Shown piece by piece: positions 9,705 to 18,669 of a stretch of 64,000 nt of DNA. The position numbers were made by a program, and so were the translations under genes. The stretch comes from Methylaequor sp045563055. Its GTDB lineage: Bacteria; Pseudomonadota; Alphaproteobacteria; Methylaequorales; Methylaequoraceae. Position 1 is the stretch's first letter. Each line of letters opens with the position of its first letter. The notes beneath the pieces are model-generated. The model worked only from the letters and a program-made list of their open reading frames with translations, did not search any database and was not told the origin of the DNA. Location: positions 1-64,000 of the forward strand of contig JBJKUR010000007.1 of the NCBI GenBank assembly GCA_045563055.1. Direction: 5' to 3'.

Positions 9705-10073
9705 ATGGAATTTTTTTTAGAAAATGCTTTCAAGGACATATCTGGCAACTCAAGAGGACTGATCTTTGGTTTTGTTCATGTAAGTATTATGTTGCTTGGT
9801 TATTATTCTGGCTACAGCATCAACAGATTTCTTAAAATAATTTCAAATGGTTATATTGCGGGTATATTTGGTGCAGCTTTATCACACATTTTTGCCGATT
9901 TAATAGCTAGTTATTTGGACCCACATACAAGAAGTATGATTGTTGGAATTGTTATCGGAGGGTTGATTCCATTAATCTTCATTCCATTACTTGAAAAATT
10001 TGTTGTAAAAAGTGAGCATCATATTATTACCGGCGACCATGAGGATGTGAAAAAAGATTTAGACTCTCACTAA
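9705..10073 (+). CDS. Small integral membrane protein of unknown function
   Basis: I do not recognise this 122-residue protein. It has about three hydrophobic segments: residues 18-37 (GLIFGFVHVSIMLLGYYSGY), 45-67 (ISNGYIAGIFGAALSHIFADLIA) and 78-100 (MIVGIVIGGLIPLIFIPLLEKFV). Its C-terminal tail is polar and rich in His, Asp and Glu (KSEHHIITGDHEDVKKDL). Glycines recur at helix-packing spacing (GYIAGIFGAA, GIVIGG). A -10-like TATACT at 9697-9702 lies just before the start, close enough that transcription could be leaderless or that the start is slightly further in. It is followed 17 bp later by a MarR-type regulator on the same strand, so the two may form an operon. A role in transport or as a small accessory membrane subunit is only a guess. 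Confidence 0.6.
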   Translation: MEFFLENAFKDISGNSRGLIFGFVHVSIMLLGYYSGYSINRFLKIISNGYIAGIFGAALSHIFADLIASYLDPHTRSMIVGIVIGGLIPLIFIPLLEKFVVKSEHHIITGDHEDVKKDLDSH

Positions 10074-10090
10074 GGTGAAAGATTTAATTT

Positions 10091-10498
10091 ATGAAAGAAA
10101 CTAGTTCATTTAAGTACAGACAACTTTTAAGTTGCAAGTGTTTAAGAATGCGTAAAGCCTCAAGATTTGTAACCCAATTCTACGATCAAAAACTAAAATT
10201 AGTGGGACTTAGAATTACACAATTCTCAATATTATCCTTGATCGCAACAGATTCAAAAAGAACTATGATGTCAATTGCTGAAGAGTTATTAATGGATAGA
10301 ACAACACTTACAAGAGGACTAAGCATTTTATTAAAAAATGGATATATTGAACAATTAAAAACTAAGGATTCGAGAAAAAAAATCATGAAATTGACTGACA
10401 AAGGCAGAAGAATTCTAGATAAAGCAATACCACTTTGGCTAGAGGCTGAACATCAAATATTAGACGAAAGTAAAAGGCTGGGATTTTCAGTAATTTAG
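10091..10498 (+). CDS. MarR-family transcriptional regulator
   Basis: This 135-residue protein has the winged helix-turn-helix layout of MarR regulators. An N-terminal dimerisation helix (RKASRFVTQFYDQKLKLVGLRITQF) is followed by the recognition region MSIAEELLMDRTTLTRGLSILLKNGYIEQ and the wing DSRKKIMKLTDKGRRIL. MarR proteins repress or activate genes in response to small ligands or oxidants. Two cysteines sit together in the N-terminal SCKCLRMRKASR, a pattern that could be redox-active, though this is inference. Target genes are unknown. The natural candidate is the membrane protein gene 17 bp upstream. Its stop overlaps the end of the convergent SelO gene by four bases (TTAG). Confidence 0.85.
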   Translation: MKETSSFKYRQLLSCKCLRMRKASRFVTQFYDQKLKLVGLRITQFSILSLIATDSKRTMMSIAEELLMDRTTLTRGLSILLKNGYIEQLKTKDSRKKIMKLTDKGRRILDKAIPLWLEAEHQILDESKRLGFSVI

Positions 10499-11967
10499 GT
10501 TCCACAAAAAGTGTTAGATACTATTTCATGTGGTTCTGGTGCAGATTCATATTTTAAATTTACATTCTGATTAATGAATGGTTTTTGAATGATTGATAAA
10601 AAATTTTTCATAGGTGAAAAGTCATTTTTCTCTTCAACAGATTCTATAATTTCCTCTACTATGTGATTCCGTGGAATGTAAGCAGGATTTATATCATTAA
10701 GTTTGTGCTTTATTTTTGATATTTTTTGTTTTTCATTCTCTAATCTTTTATTCCATCTATCAACCCAATTTCCAAATTTTTTTTTATTTTTTATTTTATC
10801 AAAAAAAGAATTAGTATTCTGCGAGTCTAGTTTAGATAAGTTTCGAAATGATAGTGTAAAATCCAAATTCTCGTTCGTTAAAATTTCTAGTAAATCATTG
10901 ATCAATAACTGATCTTCTTTTTTAGCAGTTGAAATGCCAATTTTTCTTGACATTTCTTTAAGCCAGTAATTATTAAAATAGTCTGGGAAAGTGTTCAAAC
11001 AATCAATAGCCTTCTTTCTAGATTTATTCAAATTTGCATCTAAAAATGGTATCAAACATTCTGCAAATTTCGATAAATTCCAAAGCATTACTTTGCCTTG
11101 GTTTGAATATGAATATCGCCCAGAATGATCAATATAACTAAACACTCTATCAGGGTTAAAGTGATCCATAAAAGCACATGGTCCAAAATCTATAGTTTCG
11201 CCACATATTGATGTGTTGTCTGTATTCATAACACCATGAATAAAACCGATACCCATCCATTTAGAAATTAGCTTGGCTTGAGATTTGATAACTGTCTTTA
11301 ATAAAGATTCATATTGATTTTTTCCATTTTTATCAGAGAAATGTCTTTGATTTGTATATTCAATTAATTTGTTCAACGACTTCAAATCATTTTTATGATA
11401 AAAGTACTCAAAGGTACCAATTCTAATATGACTTGATGCTATTCTGGTTAATATTCCTCCTGGAATTAATCTCTCTCTCACCACATTTTCTCCGGTGCTT
11501 ACAATGGCCAAAGATCTTGTGCTTTTTATGCCCAAATAGTGAAGTGCTTCACTTACAATATACTCTCTTATTACCGGTCCTATGGGGGATCTTCCGTCTC
11601 CCTGTCTTGAAAAAGGTGTTCTACCAGATCCCTTTAATTGCAAATCAAATCTTTCTCCATTCGTTGTAATTAATTCTCCAATTAAAATAGCTCGCCCATC
11701 CCCTAATTTAGGGACAAAATTTCCAAACTGATGCCCTGCATAAACCATTGCAATTGGATGGGCGCCAGTGGGAATAAGATTTCCAGAAAATATCAGACTA
11801 CCAGTTTCATCTGATATTTTTTTAGGATCTATGTTTAATTGCTTGGATAGATTAAGGTTATATTGTTCCAGTTTTGGATTTTTTACAGGAACTGGATTGA
11901 TTTTCTCATAGAAAGTTTCGGGCAATTTAGAATATGTATTTGAAAAATTAAATATTTTTTTCTTCAA
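10495..11967 (-). CDS. selO: Protein adenylyltransferase SelO (YdiU family)
   Basis: SelO is a pseudokinase-fold enzyme that transfers AMP from ATP to Ser, Thr or Tyr of target proteins and is linked to redox homeostasis. Core features are present: LQLKGSGRTPFSRQGDGRSP (nucleotide site Lys and glycine loop), REYIVSEALHYLGIKSTRSL, HGVMNTDN and DFGPCAFMD (the DFG-like metal site). The C-terminus ends NTFCGT, a Cys near the tail as in bacterial homologues. The longer frame opens at 12039, but those extra residues are unlike SelO. I prefer TTG at 11967, which overlaps the upstream TGA stop as TTGA and has AGGA about 8 bases before it, giving 490 residues. It is co-directional with the DUF445 gene. 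Confidence 0.9.
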   Translation of the reverse strand: MKKKIFNFSNTYSKLPETFYEKINPVPVKNPKLEQYNLNLSKQLNIDPKKISDETGSLIFSGNLIPTGAHPIAMVYAGHQFGNFVPKLGDGRAILIGELITTNGERFDLQLKGSGRTPFSRQGDGRSPIGPVIREYIVSEALHYLGIKSTRSLAIVSTGENVVRERLIPGGILTRIASSHIRIGTFEYFYHKNDLKSLNKLIEYTNQRHFSDKNGKNQYESLLKTVIKSQAKLISKWMGIGFIHGVMNTDNTSICGETIDFGPCAFMDHFNPDRVFSYIDHSGRYSYSNQGKVMLWNLSKFAECLIPFLDANLNKSRKKAIDCLNTFPDYFNNYWLKEMSRKIGISTAKKEDQLLINDLLEILTNENLDFTLSFRNLSKLDSQNTNSFFDKIKNKKKFGNWVDRWNKRLENEKQKISKIKHKLNDINPAYIPRNHIVEEIIESVEEKNDFSPMKNFLSIIQKPFINQNVNLKYESAPEPHEIVSNTFCGT

Positions 11968-12641
11968 CTTACGCTTCCTAGAAAACCAAGTATTAACCCA
12001 ATTAAAAAACCAAAGAATCCTCCCCAAACTACCAGCCATCCAAGATGTTTGTGAATTATCTCCTTGATAATATTTTTTACATGTTCAGGGGTTAACTCAT
12101 TTAACCTATTATCAATGATTTCTTCAATTTCTTCTTTAAATTTAATTGTAGAACTTTCCTCACCACTTACATTATTTGAAATCAAATCATTAACAGTTTT
12201 CTCAAGTTTCTTAATCAATGGATCCTTTATTGGAAGTAGTGCCTTTTCACCTCCCACTATTTCAAGCATTGAACCAAGGGAAGATTCTTTAATGGCTTCA
12301 ACTAATTTATTATAAAAATCGTCATAATCTATTTTTTCAAGAATTTGGGATGAAGAGATTTTTTCCATCGAAAAACTTTCTATTGATTTTGAAGAAAAGA
12401 ATTCATGCATTACTAAATTTTTTATTCCCTCTTTAAACTCTTTAAATCTCAATTGAATTACCCCAGAGCCAAAAAGAAATGGAACTTTGTCAAATAACAT
12501 GTGTATCGCCAACCAATTTGTCATCCCTCCAGACAAACCAAACAAACCAGCCATAAATATCTCTGCCGAATAAATTGGAGAGAATAATCCATAAATTGTA
12601 ATTAAAAATGTTGTGATGTTTGTTACAAGACTTTTATTCAT
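11964..12641 (-). CDS. DUF445 family membrane protein
   Basis: This 225-residue protein matches the DUF445 (YheB/YjiN) family. It has the signature GGMTNWLAIHMLF followed by PFLFGSGVIQLRFKEFK in the N-terminal third, and a terminal hydrophobic helix VVWGGFFGFLIGLILGFLGSV. Family members are inner-membrane proteins with a large helical domain between the two membrane regions; their biochemical role is not established. Hydrophobic stretches at residues 5-20 and 27-45 and the C-terminal helix support membrane localisation. Its TGA stop overlaps the likely TTG start of selO, which suggests translational coupling of the two genes. Confidence 0.82.
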   Translation of the reverse strand: MNKSLVTNITTFLITIYGLFSPIYSAEIFMAGLFGLSGGMTNWLAIHMLFDKVPFLFGSGVIQLRFKEFKEGIKNLVMHEFFSSKSIESFSMEKISSSQILEKIDYDDFYNKLVEAIKESSLGSMLEIVGGEKALLPIKDPLIKKLEKTVNDLISNNVSGEESSTIKFKEEIEEIIDNRLNELTPEHVKNIIKEIIHKHLGWLVVWGGFFGFLIGLILGFLGSVS

Positions 12642-12802
12642 TAATGAATTCCAAAAAATATTTGGGTTAAATGGAAATAGGTACAGTTTTTTTTATTTTT
12701 ATTCAATTCAAAAAAAACTTTAATTTTATGATGATATTAGTTAGCGTGATGTATTGCATGCAAAATGGTTTCAATGAAAAGATTAATATATCTAATTTTT
12801 CT

Positions 12803-13273
12803 TTAATCATTATATGGCAAAGATGAATGATGCAAATTTATTCTTAATTCATTGTTTTTGGTCATTATAAAACCAAACGTATATTCAACTTTTAGGGGTT
12901 TGCTCTTATCATCTGTAAAATAATAATTACCCATTGATAACAAATAGTTGTTGTATTCAACAATTTTATAGCTTTCAAACTTTATTGACTTCCAGTTTTT
13001 AATTGCAAAACCTACATCTTCCTCACATTCTTTATTTTGGCCAAGAAAATATGATATAAATTCTTCTTTAGTTGACCTAAATTGTTTTTCCTTTGCTAGG
13101 GTTGGTTTGAATAAAACATCCCCAAAGTCGAATGCATATATTTTATGTAATAATTCATAAACTAAATTCTTTAAATTAATTTCTTTCCTGTATGCCTCCC
13201 CAATCTCTAAGACAATATCTGCCCACCTCTGTTGTGTAGTTAAAACAAGATTTTCGATCTCTTTATTCTGCAT
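12803..13273 (-). CDS. NTF2-like (SnoaL-like) protein of unknown function
   Basis: The 156-residue product is soluble with no signal peptide. Its make-up suggests an NTF2-like cone fold. There is an N-terminal helical part (TTQQRWADIVLEIGEAYRKE), a helix ending in YAFDFGDVLFKPTLA, a QFRSTKEEFISYFLG segment, and a run of strands finishing VEYTFGFIM and RINLHHSSLPY. Proteins with this pattern occur in many proteobacteria without a proven function; the fold assignment is from pattern recognition only. A 161 bp gap separates it from the DUF445 gene downstream, and it is divergent from the CIA30 gene across a 99 bp gap that must hold both promoters. Confidence 0.6.
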   Translation of the reverse strand: MQNKEIENLVLTTQQRWADIVLEIGEAYRKEINLKNLVYELLHKIYAFDFGDVLFKPTLAKEKQFRSTKEEFISYFLGQNKECEEDVGFAIKNWKSIKFESYKIVEYNNYLLSMGNYYFTDDKSKPLKVEYTFGFIMTKNNELRINLHHSSLPYND

Positions 13274-13372
13274 ATATCCTCACAAACTTTTCTTATGAAT
13301 TCTTAACTTTTTTTTCTAAGACTTAATAACCAATTGTTAGGTTTTTATATTATCCCATGATAAACTTTATAA

Positions 13373-13915
13373 ATGAAAGATTTTTTAATTTTATTATTTA
13401 TTTTTATATTTGTTAATGAAATAAATGCAATGGATTTGCTTAATAAGAAAAATATTAGAAGCTATTATGAAAAGCTAGAATTCATATCAGATGAAGTAAT
13501 GGGAGGTAAATCAACTGGAGATGTAAAAGTAATATCAAGCAAAAATGAGAATTTTATTAGACTTAAAGGCCTAGTGAGTACAGAAAATAATGGTGGGTTC
13601 ATTCAATTTCGAAGTAATTATGATTTTACGAACAATGAATATAAAGGAATAAAAATAACCGCAAAAGGACAAGTAAGTGAATATTATATACATATCAGGA
13701 CAAATTTTTTATTATTGCCGTGGCAATATTACTCTGGAAAGTTTGAGGTTGATGATAAATGGAAGGAAATAAGGATACTATTCTCTGATTTTAAAAAATC
13801 AAATTTTTATCAACCTTCAGAATTTGATTCATCTGAAATAAAAAGTATAGGTTTTGTAGCTTATGGAAAAGATTTTGATGCAGAACTAGATTTGTTGGAA
13901 GCAGAGTTATTTTAA
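13373..13915 (+). CDS. Exported CIA30-domain protein
   Basis: The 180-residue protein has an N-terminal signal peptide (KDFLILLFIFIFVNEINA, likely cleaved near residue 19). The rest resembles the CIA30 domain first named from the mitochondrial complex I assembly factor NDUFAF1. The typical SDEVMGGKSTGDV, NNGGFIQFRS, YKGIKITAKG and WKEIRILFSDFK segments are all present. The fold is a galactose-binding-like beta jelly roll. Bacterial members are often exported and their role is unknown, so a complex I function should not be assumed. The next gene begins 5 bp after the stop, so the two are probably co-transcribed. Confidence 0.78.
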   Translation: MKDFLILLFIFIFVNEINAMDLLNKKNIRSYYEKLEFISDEVMGGKSTGDVKVISSKNENFIRLKGLVSTENNGGFIQFRSNYDFTNNEYKGIKITAKGQVSEYYIHIRTNFLLLPWQYYSGKFEVDDKWKEIRILFSDFKKSNFYQPSEFDSSEIKSIGFVAYGKDFDAELDLLEAELF

Positions 13916-13919
13916 TGAT

Positions 13920-14210
13920 ATGAAAAAAAAAAATAGACCAGAAACTCGAGTTAAGAATAAAGAACCGCAACTTTCTGATTCAGACTGGCTAATCTGGGCG
14001 GCTTGGGCAGATAGAATAACATTTGAGGAAATATTTGAAAAAACGGGTATGAAAGAACCTGAAGTTATCAAAATTATGAGAAAAAATCTTAAACCTAGAA
14101 GTTTTAGGTTGTGGAGAGAACGGGTTCAAACTAAATCTATAAAAAACAGAAAGAAATTTGAAAATACGCGAAAGGATTTAAAAAGAAAAAAAATAGATTT
14201 TCAATTATAA
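13920..14210 (+). CDS. DUF2805 (TIGR03643) family protein
   Basis: A 96-residue basic protein with the conserved core LSDSDWLIWAAWADRITFEEI, EPEVIKIMRKNLKPRSFRLWRERV and RKKFE. This agrees with the small DUF2805/TIGR03643 family, whose function is unknown. The helical, Arg/Lys-rich layout with a helix-turn-helix-like middle hints at nucleic-acid binding, but this is speculation. It lies 5 bp downstream of the CIA30 gene and overlaps the end of the convergent TerB-like gene by 6 bp. Confidence 0.75.
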   Translation: MKKKNRPETRVKNKEPQLSDSDWLIWAAWADRITFEEIFEKTGMKEPEVIKIMRKNLKPRSFRLWRERVQTKSIKNRKKFENTRKDLKRKKIDFQL

Positions 14211-14645
14211 TGAGTCTTGAGCAGCATTTTTTGCTTCTGAACTTTCTCTACCCGTTAGATGAAAGAGACCAGTTAATTTAGACATAATCGATGCCTCAAA
14301 ATCATCTACAACTCCGTCTGAAAGAATTATTTGCCAAAGATATTGGAAAATAATTATTATTTCATCTTTTGAAAAATTATCTCTAATATCCCTGGTCAAT
14401 GAATAAACTTCAACGCTCTTATCAGAAGAACCAAGTGCAGTTTCAAAACACTTTTTACATTCATCGGAATTGAGATGAAGTTTTTTTGTTAGAATATTTA
14501 GTATAAGATCTTTTTCTTTTTCTGAGAAGCAATTATCACTCTTAGCGCATTCTATCATTAATGATGAAATCATAACTGCTTTGTCTAAATTACTGATTTC
14601 TTCGAAAGAATTTTTATTTTTTACGGTTTTGAAAAAGTCTAACAT
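14205..14645 (-). CDS. TerB-like protein
   Basis: This 146-residue, mostly helical, acidic protein resembles TerB-like (DjlA N-terminal) domains. Characteristic pieces are the metal-binding-type acidic stretch AKSDNCFSEKEKDLILNIL and the second half QIILSDGVVDDFEASIMSKL, where D/E residues recur at the helix starts, plus a terminal RESSEAKNAAQ helix. TerB proteins occur in tellurite and phage-resistance operons, but isolated copies such as this one are common and functionally undefined. A TTG at 14660 would add five residues. I prefer ATG 14645 (MLDFFKTVKNK), the usual beginning for this group. It is convergent with the DUF2805 gene. Confidence 0.78.
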   Translation of the reverse strand: MLDFFKTVKNKNSFEEISNLDKAVMISSLMIECAKSDNCFSEKEKDLILNILTKKLHLNSDECKKCFETALGSSDKSVEVYSLTRDIRDNFSKDEIIIIFQYLWQIILSDGVVDDFEASIMSKLTGLFHLTGRESSEAKNAAQDSL

Positions 14646-14727
14646 TATGGTTGCAATCAACTATTATTGATTTAATATTTAGCCTTATAAAATATAATGC
14701 TTTACAAAAAAAATTCAAAGAAAATAA

Positions 14728-17163
14728 ATGAAAATTATAGTCATCCTATCTTTAATGTCTCTTTCTTATTTTAAAATAAATGCTCAGGAAAACACATATG
14801 TTGCTCCAGACGTCAATATAATTTCAATTACCCCTGTCCAAGGTGTTGGGATAGATTCAACAAGAGTTCCATCTAATGTTCAAAATTTTTCAGACAAAGT
14901 ATTAAGAGAAAAAAAAAACTTTTCTGTAGTTGAAACACTTAATAGAGAGGCAACTGGTATTTCTATATCAAACTTAAACAGCTCGCCAATGCAAAATGAC
15001 ATAAATTTCAGAGGCTATGTTGCAGGCCCACTTCTTGGAACAGCGCAGTCTATGGCAATATATCAGAATGGGATGAGAGTTAACGAATCTTTTGGTGAGG
15101 TTGTTCAGTGGGATTTAGTGCCTGATTTTGCGATAAATAATATGCAAATTTTTACTGGTGGAGACCCAGTTTTCGGTCAAAATGCTATTGGTGGTGCAAT
15201 TTCATTGGAAATGAAAAATGGTTTTAATTATCAAGGTGCTAATTCGACGTTCTCAGGAGGAATTTATGGAAGAACTAATGAGGTTCTAGAATACGGACAA
15301 AGTTTTGATGATATTGCTGTGTATCTAGGTGCAAACTTTAATCATGATAGAGGGTGGAGAGACCACTCTGAATCTTACCTTCAAACATTCTACAGTGACT
15401 TTAGATACAGACCGAATGACGATACAGAATTATTTATCAACATCGGACAAGCCTTTACTGACTTAAGAGGAAATGGCGCAGCTCCTCTTACTTTATTTGA
15501 CATGGAAGGCAGGGAGGCAGTTTACACCTACCCAGACAATACTCATAATAAGAATTACTACATGAATATCGGTGGAAATCATTTGTTTAATGATAAATTG
15601 TCAATTCAAGGAAATGTTTACTATCGTCATATGGAGAGGAGAAACTATAATGGCGACGAATTCGAAGGAAAAGATTGCGGACAATCATTCGATGGAGCTG
15701 CTGGCGCAGCGAACAATCTTCTTTGCGGAGAATTCGAGGCTGCGGGAGCAGGGAATGGAGTTAAGATTCTAGATGTCTCAGGTGCTGAGATTAATTATGC
15801 TGCTTTAGGCCTTGAACTTGATGATGATGAAAATGAAATTGAAAATTTCGGGGCAATTAACAGATCTAATACCAAAACAAATGCACTTGGTTTTAACTTG
15901 CAATCCACTTTGGACGATTCATTGTTAGGTAAAAATAATACTTTCATTGGTGGTTTAAATTATGATTTTTCTAAAAATAGCTTTGGATCTTCTACAGAAT
16001 TAGGAATAATTAAATCTGACAGAGGAGTGCAGGGCACTGGGATTCTTGTTGATACTGACGAAGAAGGTGAGGAACAATTCATTACAAATCTAGAATCAAC
16101 CACTCATAACGTAGCTCTTTATGGAAGTAATACATTTGACATAGATGAAAATACATCACTTAACTTTTCTGCGAGATGGAATTGGGCTTCTTTGAAGATG
16201 GAAGATCAGCACACCACTGCTCTTGAAGGACATCATTTCTTTTATAGAGTTAACCCAGGCGTTGGTTTAGTTAGAAACTTTGGCAACACAAAAGTATTTG
16301 CATCATATAAAGAGTCGAGTAGAACACCATCAGTTGCAGAGTTAGCATGTGCTGATCCTAATGCACCATGTAGGTTGCCGAATTCATTTCAAGCTGATCC
16401 ACCCCTTGACCAAGTAATAAACAGAAATTTCGAATTAGGTGCATCTGGATATGGAAACTATGACTTATTTGGATTAAATAATGACATCAACTGGAATGTA
16501 GCAGCATTTGCTGGTAGAAATTATAGTGATATAATATTTATCGGTGGGAACAGAGCAGGTACAGGCTATTTTAGAAATGTTGGAAATACTCAGAGACTAG
16601 GAACAGAATTTGCCGTAAATGGCACTATTGGAACAAAATGGTCTTGGTTCACAAAATATTCTTATGTTAAAGCAACATTTGAAACGTCACAAAATATATC
16701 AAGTGTTGGGCATCCAACAAATACATTTGATGATGATGATTTTGATGATAATGAGCTAAGAGAAGCTTTTCAAATCCCGATTAAAAATGGAGATAATATT
16801 CCTGGAATATCTCCACATGTTGGGAGATTTGGTGTGGGTTATAATCCTAATGAAAACTGGGGTATAAATTTTGACATAGAAGCAAATTCTTCACAATTCT
16901 ACAGAGGTGACGAAAATAATACATCCAACCAAAAAGTTCCTGGATATTTTTTATTTAATATTTCATCTGAATATACAATAAAAAGTCCAAGACAAAAATT
17001 CGATACTGTTGTCTTTTTTGAAGCTCGAAATCTATTAAATGAAAATTATGAGACTGGAGGGTTGTTTGCGGAAAACGAAGTTTCTGGTACTGGTGGAAGT
17101 GGAACTTTTGTGACTCCTGGGCAACCTTTAACAATTTTTGGTGGTATGCACTTGAGATGGTAA
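14728..17163 (+). CDS. TonB-dependent outer-membrane receptor
   Basis: This 811-residue protein is a TonB-dependent receptor that would import a scarce ligand across the outer membrane. A signal peptide (about residues 1-20, ending KINAQE) precedes a possible TonB box (NIISITPV). The plug domain follows (RVPSNVQNFSDKVL, then NDINFRGYVAGPLLGTAQ, residues about 45-165), and then a 22-strand-type barrel. Acidic loops occur in the barrel (DDDENEIENFG, DDDDFDDNE), and it ends in HLRW with a terminal aromatic residue. The substrate cannot be read from sequence: iron chelates, vitamin B12 and metal-lanthanophore complexes are all possible. It stands alone between convergent or divergent genes, so it is probably a single transcript. 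Confidence 0.88.
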   Translation: MKIIVILSLMSLSYFKINAQENTYVAPDVNIISITPVQGVGIDSTRVPSNVQNFSDKVLREKKNFSVVETLNREATGISISNLNSSPMQNDINFRGYVAGPLLGTAQSMAIYQNGMRVNESFGEVVQWDLVPDFAINNMQIFTGGDPVFGQNAIGGAISLEMKNGFNYQGANSTFSGGIYGRTNEVLEYGQSFDDIAVYLGANFNHDRGWRDHSESYLQTFYSDFRYRPNDDTELFINIGQAFTDLRGNGAAPLTLFDMEGREAVYTYPDNTHNKNYYMNIGGNHLFNDKLSIQGNVYYRHMERRNYNGDEFEGKDCGQSFDGAAGAANNLLCGEFEAAGAGNGVKILDVSGAEINYAALGLELDDDENEIENFGAINRSNTKTNALGFNLQSTLDDSLLGKNNTFIGGLNYDFSKNSFGSSTELGIIKSDRGVQGTGILVDTDEEGEEQFITNLESTTHNVALYGSNTFDIDENTSLNFSARWNWASLKMEDQHTTALEGHHFFYRVNPGVGLVRNFGNTKVFASYKESSRTPSVAELACADPNAPCRLPNSFQADPPLDQVINRNFELGASGYGNYDLFGLNNDINWNVAAFAGRNYSDIIFIGGNRAGTGYFRNVGNTQRLGTEFAVNGTIGTKWSWFTKYSYVKATFETSQNISSVGHPTNTFDDDDFDDNELREAFQIPIKNGDNIPGISPHVGRFGVGYNPNENWGINFDIEANSSQFYRGDENNTSNQKVPGYFLFNISSEYTIKSPRQKFDTVVFFEARNLLNENYETGGLFAENEVSGTGGSGTFVTPGQPLTIFGGMHLRW

Positions 17164-17198
17164 CTTCTCATTACCACCTCAAAACTAACACATCCAAA

Positions 17199-18614
17199 TT
17201 ATCTCTTAAGTGGAACTAGATCGAATAGGTGCTGATTCATCCAAAGATGTACGATTATACACGCCGCATATCCTAGTAAAATCGCCCATGACCATTTTAA
17301 GTGAGCAAAAAACGTGTAAACTCCTCTAGCCTGTCCCATTAATGCAACTCCTGCAGCTGATCCAATAGATAATAAAGATCCGCCAACACCAGCTGTTAAA
17401 GTAATTAACAGCCATTGTCCCATGTCCATTGCTGGGTGGGCTGTAAGAACTGCGTATACAATTGGGATATTATCAATGATCGCTGACAGAATTCCGACTA
17501 GAATATTAGCATATGTTGCTCCAAGAGTAACGTACATGTCATCGGAAATCAGTTTTAAATAACCTAATGAGGCTAGTCCTCCAACGGCAACTAATATACC
17601 ATAGAAAAATAGGAGAGTATCCCATTCTGCTTTTCCAGTGATAGCAAAGATATCAAATTTATTTTTATTGGGAAATCTTGTCTTGAGAAAGTATCCATAT
17701 GTTCCAAGCATTCCCAGTCCGAACATCATACCAAGAACTGGGGGCATGTGAAGTACATTGTGACCAGTAACAGTAAGGGTGATTGTTAAGATTCCTAAGA
17801 ATGCTATGATTTTGCCACCAGGAAGAATTTCTACTTTTTTCCCATCACCTTTTGGAACCTCGTTTGGAATTGCGAAATACATTATTGTAGCTGGAACAAC
17901 ATAGTTAACAACTGAAGGAACGAAAATGTTGAAGAAATCAAAGAATGAAACAAACCCACGTTGCCATACCATTAATGTTGTAATATCACCAAAGGGAGAG
18001 AAAGCTCCTCCAGCATTTGCGGCAACAACAATATTTATTAGTCCTGGCACTACAAATTTTTTATTTCCTCTACCTGCAACCATAACAACCGTTCCAAGAA
18101 TTAAAGCAGTCGTTAAATTATCGGCAATAGGAGAGAGAAAGAACGCTATCACTCCTGAAATTAAAAATATTTTTTTATAACTAAAATTATTATTTGACAA
18201 CCATGAGCATAATGCGTCAAACATTCTTCTTTCTGTTAAAGAATTAACATAGGCCATGGCAACAAATAAGAAAAAGAATAATTCAGCAAATTCTAAAACT
18301 ACATGTCTGAACTGAGTCTCAGCCCACTTTGGTGAAATAGATGGATCTTGCGAGGCTACGTATGCAATTACAACCCAAATGATAGTAGCTGCTAAAATTA
18401 CTGGTTTTGATTTCCGAAAGTGTGTAAACTCCTCGGCCATTACAAATCCATAAGCAATGATAAAGATCAATATACAAAAAACACCTACTGGACTGAAGAT
18501 CATATCTAGTGATGTTGGACCAGCAACAGTATCTGCTGCTAAGATAAGATCAGGGATTAAATTAAATAAGAGAAATGTTAACAAAAAAATGTTAAATTTA
18601 AATAAATGATTCAT
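17199..18614 (-). CDS. nhaD: NhaD-type Na+/H+ antiporter
   Basis: A 471-residue polytopic inner-membrane protein of the ion transporter superfamily. It has a signal-like first segment followed by about 11-12 hydrophobic segments. Diagnostic stretches include LSPIADNLTTALILG, NIVVAANAGGAFSPFGDITTLMVWQ and IIDNIPIVYAVL. The conserved Asp, Asn and Thr residues in these belong to the cation site of NhaD antiporters, which export Na+ or Li+ in exchange for protons. Presence of NhaD fits a marine organism. It is convergent with the TonB receptor gene (36 bp gap, no clear terminator) and divergent from the aminopeptidase. Confidence 0.9.
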   Translation of the reverse strand: MNHLFKFNIFLLTFLLFNLIPDLILAADTVAGPTSLDMIFSPVGVFCILIFIIAYGFVMAEEFTHFRKSKPVILAATIIWVVIAYVASQDPSISPKWAETQFRHVVLEFAELFFFLFVAMAYVNSLTERRMFDALCSWLSNNNFSYKKIFLISGVIAFFLSPIADNLTTALILGTVVMVAGRGNKKFVVPGLINIVVAANAGGAFSPFGDITTLMVWQRGFVSFFDFFNIFVPSVVNYVVPATIMYFAIPNEVPKGDGKKVEILPGGKIIAFLGILTITLTVTGHNVLHMPPVLGMMFGLGMLGTYGYFLKTRFPNKNKFDIFAITGKAEWDTLLFFYGILVAVGGLASLGYLKLISDDMYVTLGATYANILVGILSAIIDNIPIVYAVLTAHPAMDMGQWLLITLTAGVGGSLLSIGSAAGVALMGQARGVYTFFAHLKWSWAILLGYAACIIVHLWMNQHLFDLVPLKR

Positions 18615-18669
18615 AATACTCCTTTTTCCATTGCCTCTGAAACAACAAATATATATTTCTTAGAAAATA

